In this document: in pieces, positions 53,730 to 63,137 of the stretch
Position numbering within the stretch: the first letter of the stretch is position 1
Layout: every line of letters begins with the position of its first letter
NCBI GenBank assembly: GCA_947579605.1
Contig: OX388319.1
Coordinates: forward strand, 2,666,001 to 2,730,000
DNA length: 64,000 nt
Origin: Athripsodes cinereus
Taxonomy: Eukaryota; Arthropoda; Insecta; Trichoptera; Leptoceridae
Direction: 5' to 3'
The notes under the pieces: generated by a model
Database searches by the model: none
What the model was told of the DNA's origin: nothing
What the model saw: the letters and a program-made list of their open reading frames with translations, nothing else
Made by a program: the position numbers and the translations under genes

Positions 53730-53925
53730 AGAAGACCGGTGGGCCGCCCTAGAAGAAGCTGGCAAGGGCAGGTGTCAAACTTGTGTGATGAAAGACTTGG
53801 TTTGGAGTGGCCAGAGGTCCTGGAAGCAGCGGTTGACAGGGATCTCTGGAGGAGGTACCTAGGCGCAATGGGCCCCCGACCCAACTAGGACAAGGGGAAG
53901 AAGATGTATGTATGTATGTAGTTAA
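53730..53925 (+). pseudogene. RTE-like LINE C-terminal end with (ATGT)n tail
   Basis: RRPVGRPRRSWQGQVSNLCD, ERLGLEWPEVLEAAVDRDLW, RRYLGAMGPRPN, stop at 53886-53888, then GGACAAGGGGAAGAAGATGT and ATGTATGTATGTA. GRPRxxWxxQV ... AxDRxxWRR is the last domain of another RTE-like family. Confidence 0.7.
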
Positions 53926-53934
53926 ATATTATTA

Positions 53935-54007
53935 ATTTTATTTATTCTTTACTGTACATTGATAACAAACAATTACATAAAAGATATACATTCAAATTAA
54001 ATACAAG
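53935..54007 (-). repeat. LINE 3' end, matches 14410-14490
   Basis: TTTATTCTTTACTGTACATT, GATAACAAACAATTACATAA, TACATTCAAATTAAATACAA. Confidence 0.55.
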
Positions 54008-54009
54008 AC

Positions 54010-54630
54010 AAAAATGATCATTGATATTAAAAAAAAAAAATCTACTATACTGATTTTATTGAAAGAGACATCTTTCATCCTTCAAGAATATTGTTGCAAA
54101 GTAGTATTTAGTTATTTATTAAAAAAATAATAATTTTATACTTATTTCTTGAGGGTAACCGATTTTATATTAGCTAGTACAATATCTATATATCTTAGTT
54201 ACCTACTTACTTTAAGTTAGAAAGGTAGGTATATACTTAATAATAATATGACTTTAAACCATTCTCCTAGATTCCTATACGAATATGTAGATACCTACAT
54301 AATATTGTTATTTTATTAGTTAGGTATAGGTATTTTAGGACTATGGGAAAGATGATTATTGTATTTTGACGACGAAATTATACCGCTAGATTGACCCGAT
54401 TTATACCGCCTGATTTACCTATTTTTATTAAAGTAGCATTAGCAATACAGAATAATAATTTATTTTATTTTTTATTTTATAGAGACACTCACAGAAAACT
54501 GACAACACAATACATAAATTACAAACATACAATAAGATCTGGCCAGTTCCCCAATTAAGAGTGTCTACAGCATGTACCTATATGTACCTCGGTACTAATC
54601 ATGTATTTGACATTACAAATATTGACGGTT
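54010..54630. other. AT-rich spacer
   Basis: A-rich and TAGGTACCTA-like sequence. 54460-54560 (TTTATTTTATAGAGACACTC ... AATAAGATCTGGCCAGTTCC) could be another retroelement tail but has no second copy here. Confidence 0.3.
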
Positions 54631-54634
54631 TTAG

Positions 54635-54735
54635 CAAGCCGGCCTTTCGGCCTCCTCAATGACCCGCCCGTGAGGACAAATTTGGTTTGAATGTGCGAAT
54701 AAGTAGGAGTTAACGACTCCTGAGATATCCGGGTG
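54635..54735 (+). repeat. Dispersed repeat, partner at 62625-62720
   Basis: GACCCGCCCGTGAGGACAAA, TTTGGTTTGAATGTGCGAAT and ACTCCTGAGATATCCGGGTG. The second copy reads GGCTCGCCCGTGAAGACAAT, GGTTTGAATGTGTACACAT and ACTCTTGAGATATCTAGGTG in the same orientation. Class unknown. Confidence 0.6.
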
Positions 54736-54954
54736 TGTGGTGGATCTCTTCTCAATTACAAATATCGCTAAACGTATATTTTTCATCACCAACATAGCGA
54801 GTACTGAATACGTCAAATATCTCCAAATAAATAGAGTAGTTTTCATACTACGTAGGTATATAGGAGGATTAGGAATTTTTGGTGTCAAAAAATAAAAAAA
54901 ATATTAGAGAAGTTATAATGATTTTGCCAAGTTAAATAAAATTGTCATTAATGT

Positions 54955-55098
54955 ATTTATTTTATTCTTCTTGCACATCATCATTCACATGACAAAATCG
55001 ACAAATCAGTTTGGATACATAAGAAAAAATGTGATGATATGCAGTGGCGAGATTTTCACTATAAAGTGATTTCTTCCATTTAACCACGTGACATCTCA
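54955..55098 (-). repeat. LINE 3' end, inverted copy of 9725-9890
   Basis: TATTTTATTCTTCTTGCACA, TCATCATTCACATGACAAAA, AAAAATGTGATGATATGCAG, ATTTCTTCCATTTAACCACG: reverse complement of the block at 9725-9890. Confidence 0.65.
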
Positions 55099-55649
55099 TC
55101 ATTGTGATAATCAGAAAGACCATTGTATTCTGTACCATCCTACAAACACAATATTAATGATAATAAGATTCTTATAAAATAATTATACAATGATAGTTCT
55201 AGGTTTCAAAGATAGATTAGAAATTACACATAAGACACTGCGATATAATTATTGTCGATGGATTTCTTTCGGTAAACAGTCCCAAATCAAGTAGATAAAT
55301 TTATTTCGGAAGTGGGAGATTTATTAGACGGAATATTTTATTCCTGAAAAGGATTTAGAAGGAGCATTCTTAACGCATGACATGGGATTCTAAGGACATT
55401 TTGTGCTCGCTACCAAACAGAGGATATGTTGTTTCTTGCTCTATTTCATTTCCCATTCTGGAAACATCAAAATAAAAAGTTTTCGTAGAAAAGAATAAAA
55501 AAATATCAGACATTTTGTCTGTCTGACCTATAAAATATTATTATGAATGTCAGTCTCAAAGGTTTTACATTCTTCGTTTTCTTTGAACTTTTAAGAACTA
55601 TTTCTTAAAATAAACATTTTAAAGAAACAGGATATAAACCAGTCTCCTC

Positions 55650-55985
55650 TTACTTTACTTTTCGTATGGCCCGGTGTTGATGAATCTTAACCCATGTGGG
55701 CTGCGTCGTATCCTTTACAGTCTTGGCTCCAGTGCTGAGAACCAGTTCACCACCTCCGGTCCTGCTTCGTGGATGTCTTGCAGATCCTCGTTAATTTTTT
55801 TGAGATGGCAGTCCTACACTATGTGTCTCACCGTCTGCACATCTCCACATTCACAATCAGGGGAATCTCTTTTTCCCCATCTCCAGAGCAAGTAGTTACA
55901 GCATCCATGTTCTGTTCTCACTCTATTTTGCTGTACCCAAACCTTTCTCGGCAAATCAAAACCAGGTACTCATCTATCATGATCG
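55650..55985 (-). pseudogene. Decayed LINE reverse transcriptase C-terminus
   Basis: Plus-strand text TTACTTTTCGTATGGCCCGG, CACATTCACAATCAGGGGAA, TCTCTTTTTCCCCATCTCCA, GAGCAAGTAGTTACAGCATC parallels 26380-26660 (CTTTTCGTATGGCGAGTCTT, CACAATCACACTGCGGAGAT, TTTCCCCATTTCCATAAGAG). It is an old member of the same family with broken frame. Confidence 0.65.
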
Positions 55986-55989
55986 TAGC

Positions 55990-56410
55990 CAGGGGGAGGT
56001 GTATCTCTCACATTGGGGTAGTCAGTGAATTAACCGCATAAATATACGGGTCGTTGTCTGCGTGTCACAAAAACACAAGACATACAGATTTCGCATAATA
56101 TCTATCTCATCGTTGACTTGAAAATGTCTAATGACTAATATTTTGTTTTTGATATTTTACTAAAATCCATCATTCCACGAAGCACCCGGTAAAGCATTTC
56201 TCTCCCACTATTTTTGTTAAGTTTTCGTGTGTCCTGCAGAAGGTAACTGTTCGAAAAAATAGAGAAATTACCTATACACCTTAAATTCGATGCCATCCAT
56301 TCTGAATGCATTATTTTTTTGTTAGCACGGATAGAACAGCTTACACGTTTGTTGCTTGCAGCTAGTCTGCTGGCTACCCCACTTGTGGGATGTGCCGTGA
56401 TGGTGTGAAG
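55990..56410. repeat. Two AMRF repeat copies, opposite orientation
   Basis: 55999-56110 (plus): TCACATTGGGGTAGTCAGTG, GTCTGCGTGTCACAAAAACA, strongly diverged. 56166-56407 (minus): GAAGCACCCGGTAAAGCATT, CAGAAGGTAACTGTTCGAAA, ACCCCACTTGTGGGATGTGC, GTGATGGTGT; its sense frame is open: FDAIHSECIIFLLARIEQLT, RLLLAASLLATPLVGCAVMV. Confidence 0.7.
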
Positions 56411-56495
56411 TGGAAAACCTACTTTTTGCAGGACACTTGAATTTTACATAAAAGTATGTAAAGTGTCATATTTCAGTGATTCTACATTTTCTGAG

Positions 56496-56706
56496 AGGGT
56501 TTCTCTTAACACAATCTAAATACGATCTTAATCTTGTCCTAAACTCAATCATGTGACGCGCGAAGTGACTATAGTCAAAAATACGTGCATATCAGCTTCG
56601 CGGTAGCAGTTGCGCAGTATTTTTGACTTTAGTCACTTCACGCATCGTAGGGTTAAGATTTAGAAAAGATTAAGATAAAGTTTAGATTGTGTCAAGAGTA
56701 ACCCTG
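56496..56706. mobile_element. MITE with GGTTACTCTTGAC ends
   Basis: Left AGGGTTTCTCTTAACACAAT, right ATTGTGTCAAGAGTAACCCT: inverted with few changes. It has an inner inverted pair GTGACTATAGTCAAAAATAC / GTATTTTTGACTTTAGTCAC. Relatives: 51328-51515, half-elements at 38404-38452 and 58770-58870. No protein. Confidence 0.75.
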
Positions 56707-56709
56707 TAT

Positions 56710-57000
56710 GCTACATAATATAATAATACTCGCTGAAACACTAACGCTTTAAATTTGATGAAAACATTTTAGTATTTACATAATATTTTCTTTGTAATGT
56801 AAACAGTGTTTACTTTGTGGAATGGAATACGCGTTGTTCTATTTCTTTAATAGGAAGTGAATACAGTGTTGTACCTACTCGTAGTAGAAACAATGATGTA
56901 AGCCTTTTCAATATTCGCTCTCATAAAATAAAACATAATTATATTAAACCAGGCTAATTAAGCGTGGCTAATAGTTGAGCTATTCCTATTTAAACCAAAA
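56710..57000. other. AT-rich spacer
   Basis: No gene or repeat recognised. Confidence 0.35.
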
Positions 57001-57004
57001 ATCA

Positions 57005-57425
57005 TCCAATTACAGCATTTTCCACAAGTAGGGCAGCTAACGGACTACCTGTATGTAGCTAATATTATGCAAGTTGTCCTTTCCATGCTAACAGAAGGTT
57101 AGATATTTAGAATAGGTGGCACAACTCATTAATTAACTAAAGATTATACCTTTCTTGTAAAGTGAATAATGAAGATAATTTCATTAAGAATGAGCGGATG
57201 CAAGATGAGTATTGTGGAGTATTGGGTGTAAATAAATTGCGATGGTTAAGAAATGTGGGGGAAGGGATGTTGAAAGGACGACAAAGTGGGTGTATTTATC
57301 TGAAAGAAGGGGTGTGAGAAAACAAGGAAGTGCGAGAACCAGATGGCTTGACCGCGTGGATCATATTATTCTCAAGCACGGCCGCATATTGAGTAAGAGA
57401 AATCGTCTTGCATTTTCATTTTAAA
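57005..57425 (+). pseudogene. AMRF scrap and TATAG-tailed LINE fragment
   Basis: 57005-57100: TTTTCCACAAGTAGGGCAGC, ACGGACTACCTGTATGTAGC, GCAAGTTGTCCTTTCCATG (AMRF repeat). 57180-57425: AAGAATGAGCGGATGCAAG, then TKWVYLSERRGVRKQGSART, RWLDRVDHIILKHGRILSKR, a decayed LINE C-terminus without its 3' UTR. Confidence 0.6.
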
Positions 57426-57635
57426 AATACATGTTTTCAGTCAAAAATTCAAACGCCCTGTCATTAAATAATTTCGTTGTGACGTCACTGGGCGGTAAAT
57501 CGTAACATAATTCATAACTCATTTGAATCGTAGTGTATCTGTAGTCTTTCTATGACGTCACACACCTATTCCGTCATGGGTGGACCTTTTTGCGCCGAAA
57601 TGCGAAAATTGCTTTTTCAAGTTTCTTCTCCCCAA

Positions 57636-57740
57636 AGCACGAGCTACGCTCAATTTTGGGGAGTAATTGTACTAGGAAAAGAAATGTATTATTTTATTGT
57701 TCAATTATTGTAAATGATATTTGTGTTTAATAAACATTTT
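57636..57740 (+). repeat. LINE-like 3' end with hairpin
   Basis: CCCCAAAGCACGAGCTACGC then CAATTTTGGGGAG folds into a stem with a small loop. Followed by TAAATGATATTTGTGTTTAA, TAAACATTTTTATTATTATT. Partner at 20465-20600 keeps the stem with paired changes (CCCTCAAA / TTTTGAGGG). Confidence 0.6.
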
Positions 57741-57831
57741 TATTATTATTAAGTGGTGAAAAAAGCCATAAAAATGCATAAGTAAAAAATAAAAAGCAGC
57801 ATAATTCTTCTAATTTTTTGTACCTACTATC

Positions 57832-57975
57832 AAACTGAAGAAGGACATGAACTGTGGCACATACGTAGAACTAGAGAGACTAGCTGAAAATAGGGAGTAG
57901 GTACCTAATGGAGAAGAAAATCGAAACTCGTTGCAGACCAATCCAATGGATTGTAAATTTGTAACTCACTATGTA
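57832..57975 (+). repeat. RTE-like LINE fragment, third member of the 29035 family
   Basis: ACTGAAGAAGGACATGAACT, GTGGCACATACGTAGAACTA, CTGAAAATAGGGAG, CAATCCAATGGATTGTAA: the terminal part only. Confidence 0.6.
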
Positions 57976-58404
57976 TTATTTTTAGAGCTGATTTTTTTTT
58001 GTGAAAGTTCCCCATTGACAGCCGGGAATAATTTATATCAGACATAAAGTCGGAACAATGATTGTTATTTAAACAATTGAGTGATAGGTCACTTAGACAA
58101 AGACAACAGTTGGAATAGCGATTATTCTTTTATTACAAGTAAGTATGTGTGCTAGTTTTGTAAACAGTAAACAGTGAAATAAGTAATATTCTAAGTGGCA
58201 ATAGTGTTCTAGACTGTTATTGGGATGAGAAATAAAATTTTAGGGATTGCAAAATACAGTGGTTGTTATTTCAAAACGTCGATTTTATAAATCATCGTGT
58301 TTTGATAAGTGTCATGGAAGATTTTCACCTCACGCTACTTAACAATATTATTATCATTAAAACTATTTTTGAATAATTTAGCAACTCACCTCGTGAACAT
58401 TCAT

Positions 58405-58870
58405 TCACTGTGTTGGTGTTTAGGTAGTAGAGCTCCATAGCGAAATAAATAATACAAATGTTTTATTCTACTATTTATTTTCATTTTATTTATTTTTACT
58501 AACGAGAGAGACGCCTTTCGTCTTGTTAGGTCATTGTCAATCCGATTGATTTGTTTTATATATTTCACCTCATGAACACTTAAAATGAAGCAGTGACTTG
58601 TGTATTTTTGCTACGAAATTGATACTTTCTCGCAAAGTCGTCTATAGTCGAACGACTACATAACGCTAAAATGTGTTTTGACTAAGGCTGATGGTATATT
58701 TTTGTGATTATACTTATCACATAATATAACCATAATACTCATGTAAATGTAAAAAAACGACTATCCTCGGCTACCGCGGGATTGGCATGCACGTATTTTG
58801 ACTAGCTAGTCACTTCATGCATCGTAGAGTTTAAGATCAAAACAAGATTAAGATCTTGTTTTGATTGTAA
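58405..58870. repeat. Cluster of foldback and MITE scraps
   Basis: 58409-58455: TTCACTGTGTTGGTGTTTAG repeat (also 19498). 58495-58570: AACGAGAGAGACGCCTTTCG...GGTCATTGTCAATCC, related to 13780-13905. 58605-58690: half of the 49570 foldback. 58770-58870: CTACCGCGGGATTGGCATGC ... TAGTCACTTCATGCATCGTA, half of the GGTTACTC MITE. Confidence 0.55.
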
Positions 58871-58874
58871 GAAA

Positions 58875-59255
58875 AAGAAAAACTCTACAGAATCTAAACA
58901 CAAACAAATTCAAAACATATTTCTTTATTTTCGATGATTAAATGAGCGAATTAACATCCCCGTGCATAGTTCTTTGTGAATATATAGGTAAGCATACATT
59001 TCATTATTTGTAAGAAGTATGAGAACTTCAGCGAGAAGAACAAGAAAGTGAAAGAAACATTGCGAATAGATAGATATATTGGAACGTGATGTTTGGAAAG
59101 CTCTGTGGAAGTACCAAGACTAGAAAATCAATCAATTGTTTGAGAAATATTGGAATTAATTTATATTTTTATATTAATCTAGCAGAAAATATTATAATCA
59201 ATCAGAAGAAAGTGTTTTTTTTTTATTGATTTATAGATAGTATTGTATCTGATTA
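58875..59255. other. AT-rich spacer
   Basis: Nothing I can support. Confidence 0.35.
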
Positions 59256-59257
59256 GT

Positions 59258-59605
59258 TGGAAAGTAGTGAGTTTGAAGACATCGCATTCTAGCGATAAAC
59301 TCGCCCTCTGTACATTGAATTTTATGTATGATTGACAATATTTATGAAACTTTGTATTGATTTTAAATATTGTAACAAATGTACAGTGAAAATAAAATTA
59401 ATAAATATCTAAATATCTCTACCAAAAAAGCATATCACACAATTGAAATAGCTAACAGATTAACAGCATGTAATAAACATTATGGTCGTCCTCTCCGTGT
59501 CAATAAAAAAGATTTTTTTTTTTTTAGAAATACCTGCAATTCAATAAAATTTACAGAAAAGAGTGGGAGTCGTATTCTTTACCGGAGATAAATTATTAAG
59601 ATAAC
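59258..59605 (+). repeat. LINE 3' end followed by an AMRF copy
   Basis: 59258-59408: TTGAAGACATCGCATTCTAG, CGATAAACTCGCCCTCTGTA, CAGTGAAAATAAAATTAATA (family of 13966). 59428-59590: AGCATATCACACAATTGAAA, GTAATAAACATTATGGTCGT, CAGAAAAGAGTGGGAGTCG (AMRF repeat, lacking the middle). Confidence 0.65.
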
Positions 59606-59904
59606 AAATTTTATTATGGCTCGACGAGGATGACCTTTATGTTCATTTATTATTATTATTATTGTTGAAACATCACCCTGCACTGAGACCATAACAGCTT
59701 TTGACCAAGGCGGTCTCAACAGGAAAAATTAAAAAAAAAAGAAATGCCAAGTCAAGAAAAAAAATATGCAGTTGATCCACTGGCTACCCCACTTGTGAGA
59801 GTTGTAGTGATGCTACTGATGGAAAAATATTTATTTGCAGATATTTTGCAACATTTAATGGATAAGGTAGATAGTACCTATAGGTACAGAGTCATACTAG
59901 AAGT

Positions 59905-59955
59905 AACTATAGCAAGGCCATACTGGAAGTAACTTCTAGTATGGCCTTGCTATAT
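59905..59955. repeat. Short inverted repeat
   Basis: ATAGCAAGGCCATACTGGAA then GTAACTTCTAGTATGGCCTT and GCTAT pair almost completely, loop of a few bases. A third partial copy (CATACTAGAAGTAACTATAG) precedes it. Hairpin, no tail of U after it, so not a terminator. Confidence 0.7.
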
Positions 59956-60089
59956 GTACAAAAATAACAGCTTTTTTGAAAAATAAATAGTTTAATTTAT
60001 AATTTTTATATTTTTTACATCAGGTTTTAAAAAAATAACATTTAGAAAAATAATTAATTTTTAAAATAAATATAATGATTGCGCTTCAA

Positions 60090-60265
60090 TAATATCATGC
60101 ATACACAATAATCCACACATATCGTGTTGAAATGAATCTATGCACTACACATAATGTATGTGCATACTTGTACATGTAACACCCAGATCCAGGAAAATAT
60201 GAAAAAGGTCATTCTTCATTTTGCCCTGGTCGGGAACCGAACCCGGGAAACCGTTCTAGGAAAGA
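60090..60265 (-). repeat. Second tRNA-like SINE family, single copy
   Basis: On the minus strand: CGGTTTCCCGGGTTCGGTTC with CCGACCAGGGC (B-box-like GGTTCGGTTCC), then CATATTTTCCTGGATCTGGG, TGTTACATGTACAAGTATGC, GATTCATTTCAACACG. The pattern of a B box followed by a non-tRNA body is SINE-like, but only one copy is in the window and no A box is clear. Confidence 0.45.
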
Positions 60266-60527
60266 TGACTTGATAACAATATAATTAATAAAATTAAATA
60301 TAATAATCAAGACATCAAGATCAATAATTATCTATTATTAATTTCTTTATAGAATGTTTTGTACATATAATTTAGTTTCCATCTCTATGTATCTTCAAAT
60401 TATGATGACTTTCCCAGTTGTCTCTGGTATTGACTTGTTGAACAGCCCTTTTCTTATATCTTCTGAAAGCTTCTTTACAGAAACATCAAAATTCTTTTAT
60501 CATCTGTGTTGGTCTGCATAGCTGTCA

Positions 60528-60533
60528 TTTATT
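60528..60533 (-). promoter_or_regulatory. Polyadenylation signal AATAAA
   Basis: Minus-strand AATAAA (plus TTTATT), 37 bases after the stop of the leucine-rich-repeat gene (60570). Sequence around it: GGAATGAAAATAAATGACAG. Confidence 0.6.
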
Positions 60534-60569
60534 TTCATTCCTGTTTTCGAACCTAATCAATGGAATAAT

Positions 60570-60705
60570 TCAAAGATTTATTTCAACTTGTACCCATTTG
60601 AATGGTGAAACTCTATTCGCTTTTCTCCATTTTGTACAACATTGTCCTGAACAGAAATTGGCTGAGACGAGGAAATCTATGCTACCTTCCATCGTAGCAG
60701 TTGAT
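60570..60705 (-). CDS. Leucine-rich-repeat protein gene, last exon
   Basis: Acceptor CTCTGATTTCAG (plus 60706-60717). One base completes the Arg codon begun by the previous exon (AG|A), then 44 codons: STATMEGSIDFLVSANFCSG, QCCTKWRKANRVSPFKWVQV, EINL, TGA at 60570-60572. NFCSGQCC provides a second cysteine pair after CKC in the preceding exon, so the C-terminus may bind a metal ion. Some LRR proteins end with such a Cys-rich tail (LRRC58-like; inference). Polyadenylation signal follows at 60528. Confidence 0.78.
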
Positions 60706-60986
60706 CTGAAATCAGAGTAACTTATTTTCAATTTCAAAGTAATGATTTTTTAATCTACTATCCTTGTTTGAAATGCAGAAATTTTATTCTGAAAATCTCC
60801 GTGAATGATTTCAAAAGATGTGTATATTACAATTATCTTTTACTTGCTTGCTTGACGATGTAAAAAATCCCATTCATACATAACTAAATACATACTTTTT
60901 TAACACTAAGTTTACAATGAAACAGCATTATTAGATATTTTCTTTAGCTATTGTGAATATATGTTTTGCTAATGATAATAGCTTGA

Positions 60987-61165
60987 GTTCGTCAGTAGCC
61001 TGGAGGTACAGTCTTGGCCTCACGAACAAGGGGTCTGCGGTTCGATCCTAGGTGCTGACAAACTCCCCTTTCACGACACAAGCGTTTAGCTTACTGTGAA
61101 AGGTGTATAAGGTTGTATTTGGGTATATAACAAAACCCAGATATATCTTTTTTTAAAAAAAAAAA
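60987..61165 (+). mobile_element. tRNA-derived SINE in last intron of LRR gene
   Basis: GAGTTCGTCAGTAGCCTGGA, GGTTCGATCCTAGGTGC (B box), CTCCCCTTTCACGACACAAG, GTGTATAAGGTTGTATTTGG, ACAAAACCCAGATATATC and poly(A). Full length, antisense to the host gene. Confidence 0.88.
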
Positions 61166-61744
61166 CTTCATCTCAAAAAGTTCAAATTATTAGAGGTAAG
61201 CTGCGCTTTCAACAAATTTAAGTCTTCATACCATAGTTCTATGCACTAGTTCATTTCAATAAATGTTAGGACGACATCTATGTATAGTTTACAATAGCTA
61301 CTATAGCTTCACTGCAAGCGTCGCGACGCGCGACGTATCCCGCTGAAAGGCTTTTAGAGGAAAACTTGAAGCGAGACGTGAATGAAAGGAAAAGTGGTTT
61401 GCATCAAATCCATGATAGTGAAAATTATCTACAGATGGTGTTTGACGATAGATTAAATGCTTTTGTTTATTTAAATTTCTCAACGTGTATGAAAAAATGA
61501 GGCCAATGAAAATTTTCTAAAATACTCGAATACTTATGTGGGTATTATCAAGTTTATTGGAGCTTAATTTATGTAGATTAATATTTAATAAAAATGATAT
61601 AAAAGCAAACAGAGTGTTTTTATCCTAATGAATCAGATGGAAGAAAAATAATATTATTCAATCACACAATATCATACAATCACAATAGGAGAACTGTAGA
61701 GTATATAAATTATATAAATCTAGTTGTAAACGAAAATATATAGA

Positions 61745-61985
61745 ACGACGGCATATTGCATATGTGGGGTAGCCAGCGGACTAAATTTATATAATAAATA
61801 TGCAGATTATCCTCTCTAAGCTAATAAAAAAAAAACAGGATGGGTGACATGTTTCATCGCTGAATCGTAGATGTTCTTTGTCTTTAACGTGAGGTTTTTG
61901 TGAATCTGCTTTTTACAGAACACTTAAAAACTTACAGATAAGAGTGAGAGAACTATTCATTATCGGGGACTCTACTACAATGGTC
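61745..61985 (+). repeat. AMRF repeat in last intron of LRR gene
   Basis: ACGGCATATTGCATATGTGG, GGTAGCCAGCGGACTAAATT, GGTGACATGTTTCATCGCTG, TTACAGAACACTTAAAAACT, AGAGTGAGAGAACTATTC. Full length but diverged. Also antisense or sense orientation relative to the gene has no visible effect on splice sites. Confidence 0.7.
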
Positions 61986-62030
61986 TACAAGTAAAAATGC
62001 AGTGTTGAAATAATTATTAAATTTTCATAC

Positions 62031-62453
62031 CTGCTAGTAATATCCAAAATTGTACTACGAAACAGCGGACATTTACATGTGTAAAATTCACAAATTGCCG
62101 TTGGGCCGGCTGACAATTCATCACTAAGAAAAGCTGGAAGAGAGACTCCAAATAACTTTTCGACTGAATTATTATTCTCATCGACAGGAGTTCCAGCGTC
62201 ATCAGTTATCATAGGCATCTGATCAACAGAGCTCATACTGGAGTTCAAAGGATTTCCAGAACTATCGCTAATGACTTTGTGACATTTTCTCAAGCAGAGT
62301 TCCACTAACGTTGGAGGAGATAGAACTGGATATTTCTGTATTTGCTGATACTGGCTCGGCATTACTATTTCCGTATCGGGAATGATAAAGTTGTTGATGA
62401 TTCTTATCCTGTTTGGGACGTCATCTTTATAGGTGTAAGGATAACTAAAGCAT
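62031..62453 (-). CDS. Leucine-rich-repeat protein gene, internal exon
   Basis: 423 bp between acceptor TATTATTTACAG (plus 62454-62465) and donor GTATGA (plus 62025-62030). Phase: one base completes Gly from the previous exon (GG|A), then 140 codons and two bases of Arg. Reads CFSYPYTYKDDVPNRIRIIN, PPTLVELCLRKCHKVISD, an acidic/Ser-Asn low-complexity linker, LPAFLSDELSAGPTAICEFY and TCKCPLFRSTILDITS. TLVELCLRKC followed by LP-x-x-L-S-D-E-L and a Cys cluster resembles the C-terminal end of LRR proteins. No stop; composition clearly coding. The N-terminal exons lie further right. Confidence 0.82.
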
Positions 62454-62591
62454 CTGTAAATAATATAAAAATATTTAATATTTTTGTTATTAATCGTATG
62501 TCATTCATGTCCAACTATTCTTTTCTTTTATTTTTTAAAAAATAACTTATATTTTCATTCCGAAAAGGGACATTGAAGAGAACGCAATAGT

Positions 62592-62725
62592 ATGGATGAT
62601 TTTTTCGACGGCGGTTTTTCTGGCTCTTGGCCTGGCCAATGGCTCGCCCGTGAAGACAATTTTGGTTTGAATGTGTACACATATAAAAATCTACAACTCT
62701 TGAGATATCTAGGTGGATCTGTCTG
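62592..62725 (+). repeat. Dispersed repeat, partner of 54635-54735
   Basis: GGCTCGCCCGTGAAGACAAT, TTTGGTTTGAATGTGTACAC, CTCTTGAGATATCTAGGTGG. It lies inside the intron between 62454 and 62986. The rest of that intron is pyrimidine-rich (CTCTTTCTCTTTCTCTTCC at about 62798-62820). Confidence 0.6.
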
Positions 62726-62986
62726 CAATGTACCTTATTTATATTCATCTTACCTTTTAAACTTTCATTTTACATTCGTATACGATTATTATTGGCTCTT
62801 TCTCTTTCTCTTCCTCTTTCTCTCAGACTTACCATATATCCTTCTCAACGCCTTATCAACTTATTTCTACTACATTTATACCACTTTTATCCTTTTGCAT
62901 CCATTCCCATACCTCATTTCATATTTAAATGCTGGGAGTATGACGTATTTGCTTCCATTTGCTCGTTGAATGTAAAATGTACCTAC

Positions 62987-63137
62987 CCAATATTCTGCGA
63001 TTTGATCTGCTGGTCTCTCAGCATATGAAGCCATAGCGAGAATGGAATATGTTGGAGAGTCTTATTCCTCCAGAACCTGAATTCTGCCGAATAGTAGTTG
63101 CAGACTGGACGCTGGGGCAGCCATACTAATTGATTAT
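62987..63137 (-). CDS. Leucine-rich-repeat protein gene, upstream exon
   Basis: 151 bp; acceptor TTTTTCTTTCAG (plus 63138-63149), donor GTAGGT (plus 62981-62986). Starts with two bases of a codon, then NQLVWLPQRPVCNYYSAEFR, FWRNKTLQHIPFSLWLHMLR, DQQIKSQNI and GG of the next Gly. NQLVWLP and LQHIPFSLW fit the leucine-rich-repeat consensus (LxxNxLxxLPxxL). Its 3' phase (two bases) matches the next exon exactly. Earlier LRR exons are not in the window, or not recognisable. Confidence 0.8.

Noticed and set aside
53571..53888. 105- and 110-codon frames with YIHT/VCMY repeats
   Set aside because: They are translations of an (ACAT)n microsatellite; only the last 50 codons on the plus strand are LINE-derived.
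59905..59955. Hairpin as a transcription terminator
   Set aside because: No U-tract and the context is eukaryotic.
62592..62969. 125-codon plus frame rich in F, L and Y
   Set aside because: It lies in the intron of the LRR gene, over a dispersed repeat and a pyrimidine-rich tract (CTCTTTCTC); composition explains it.
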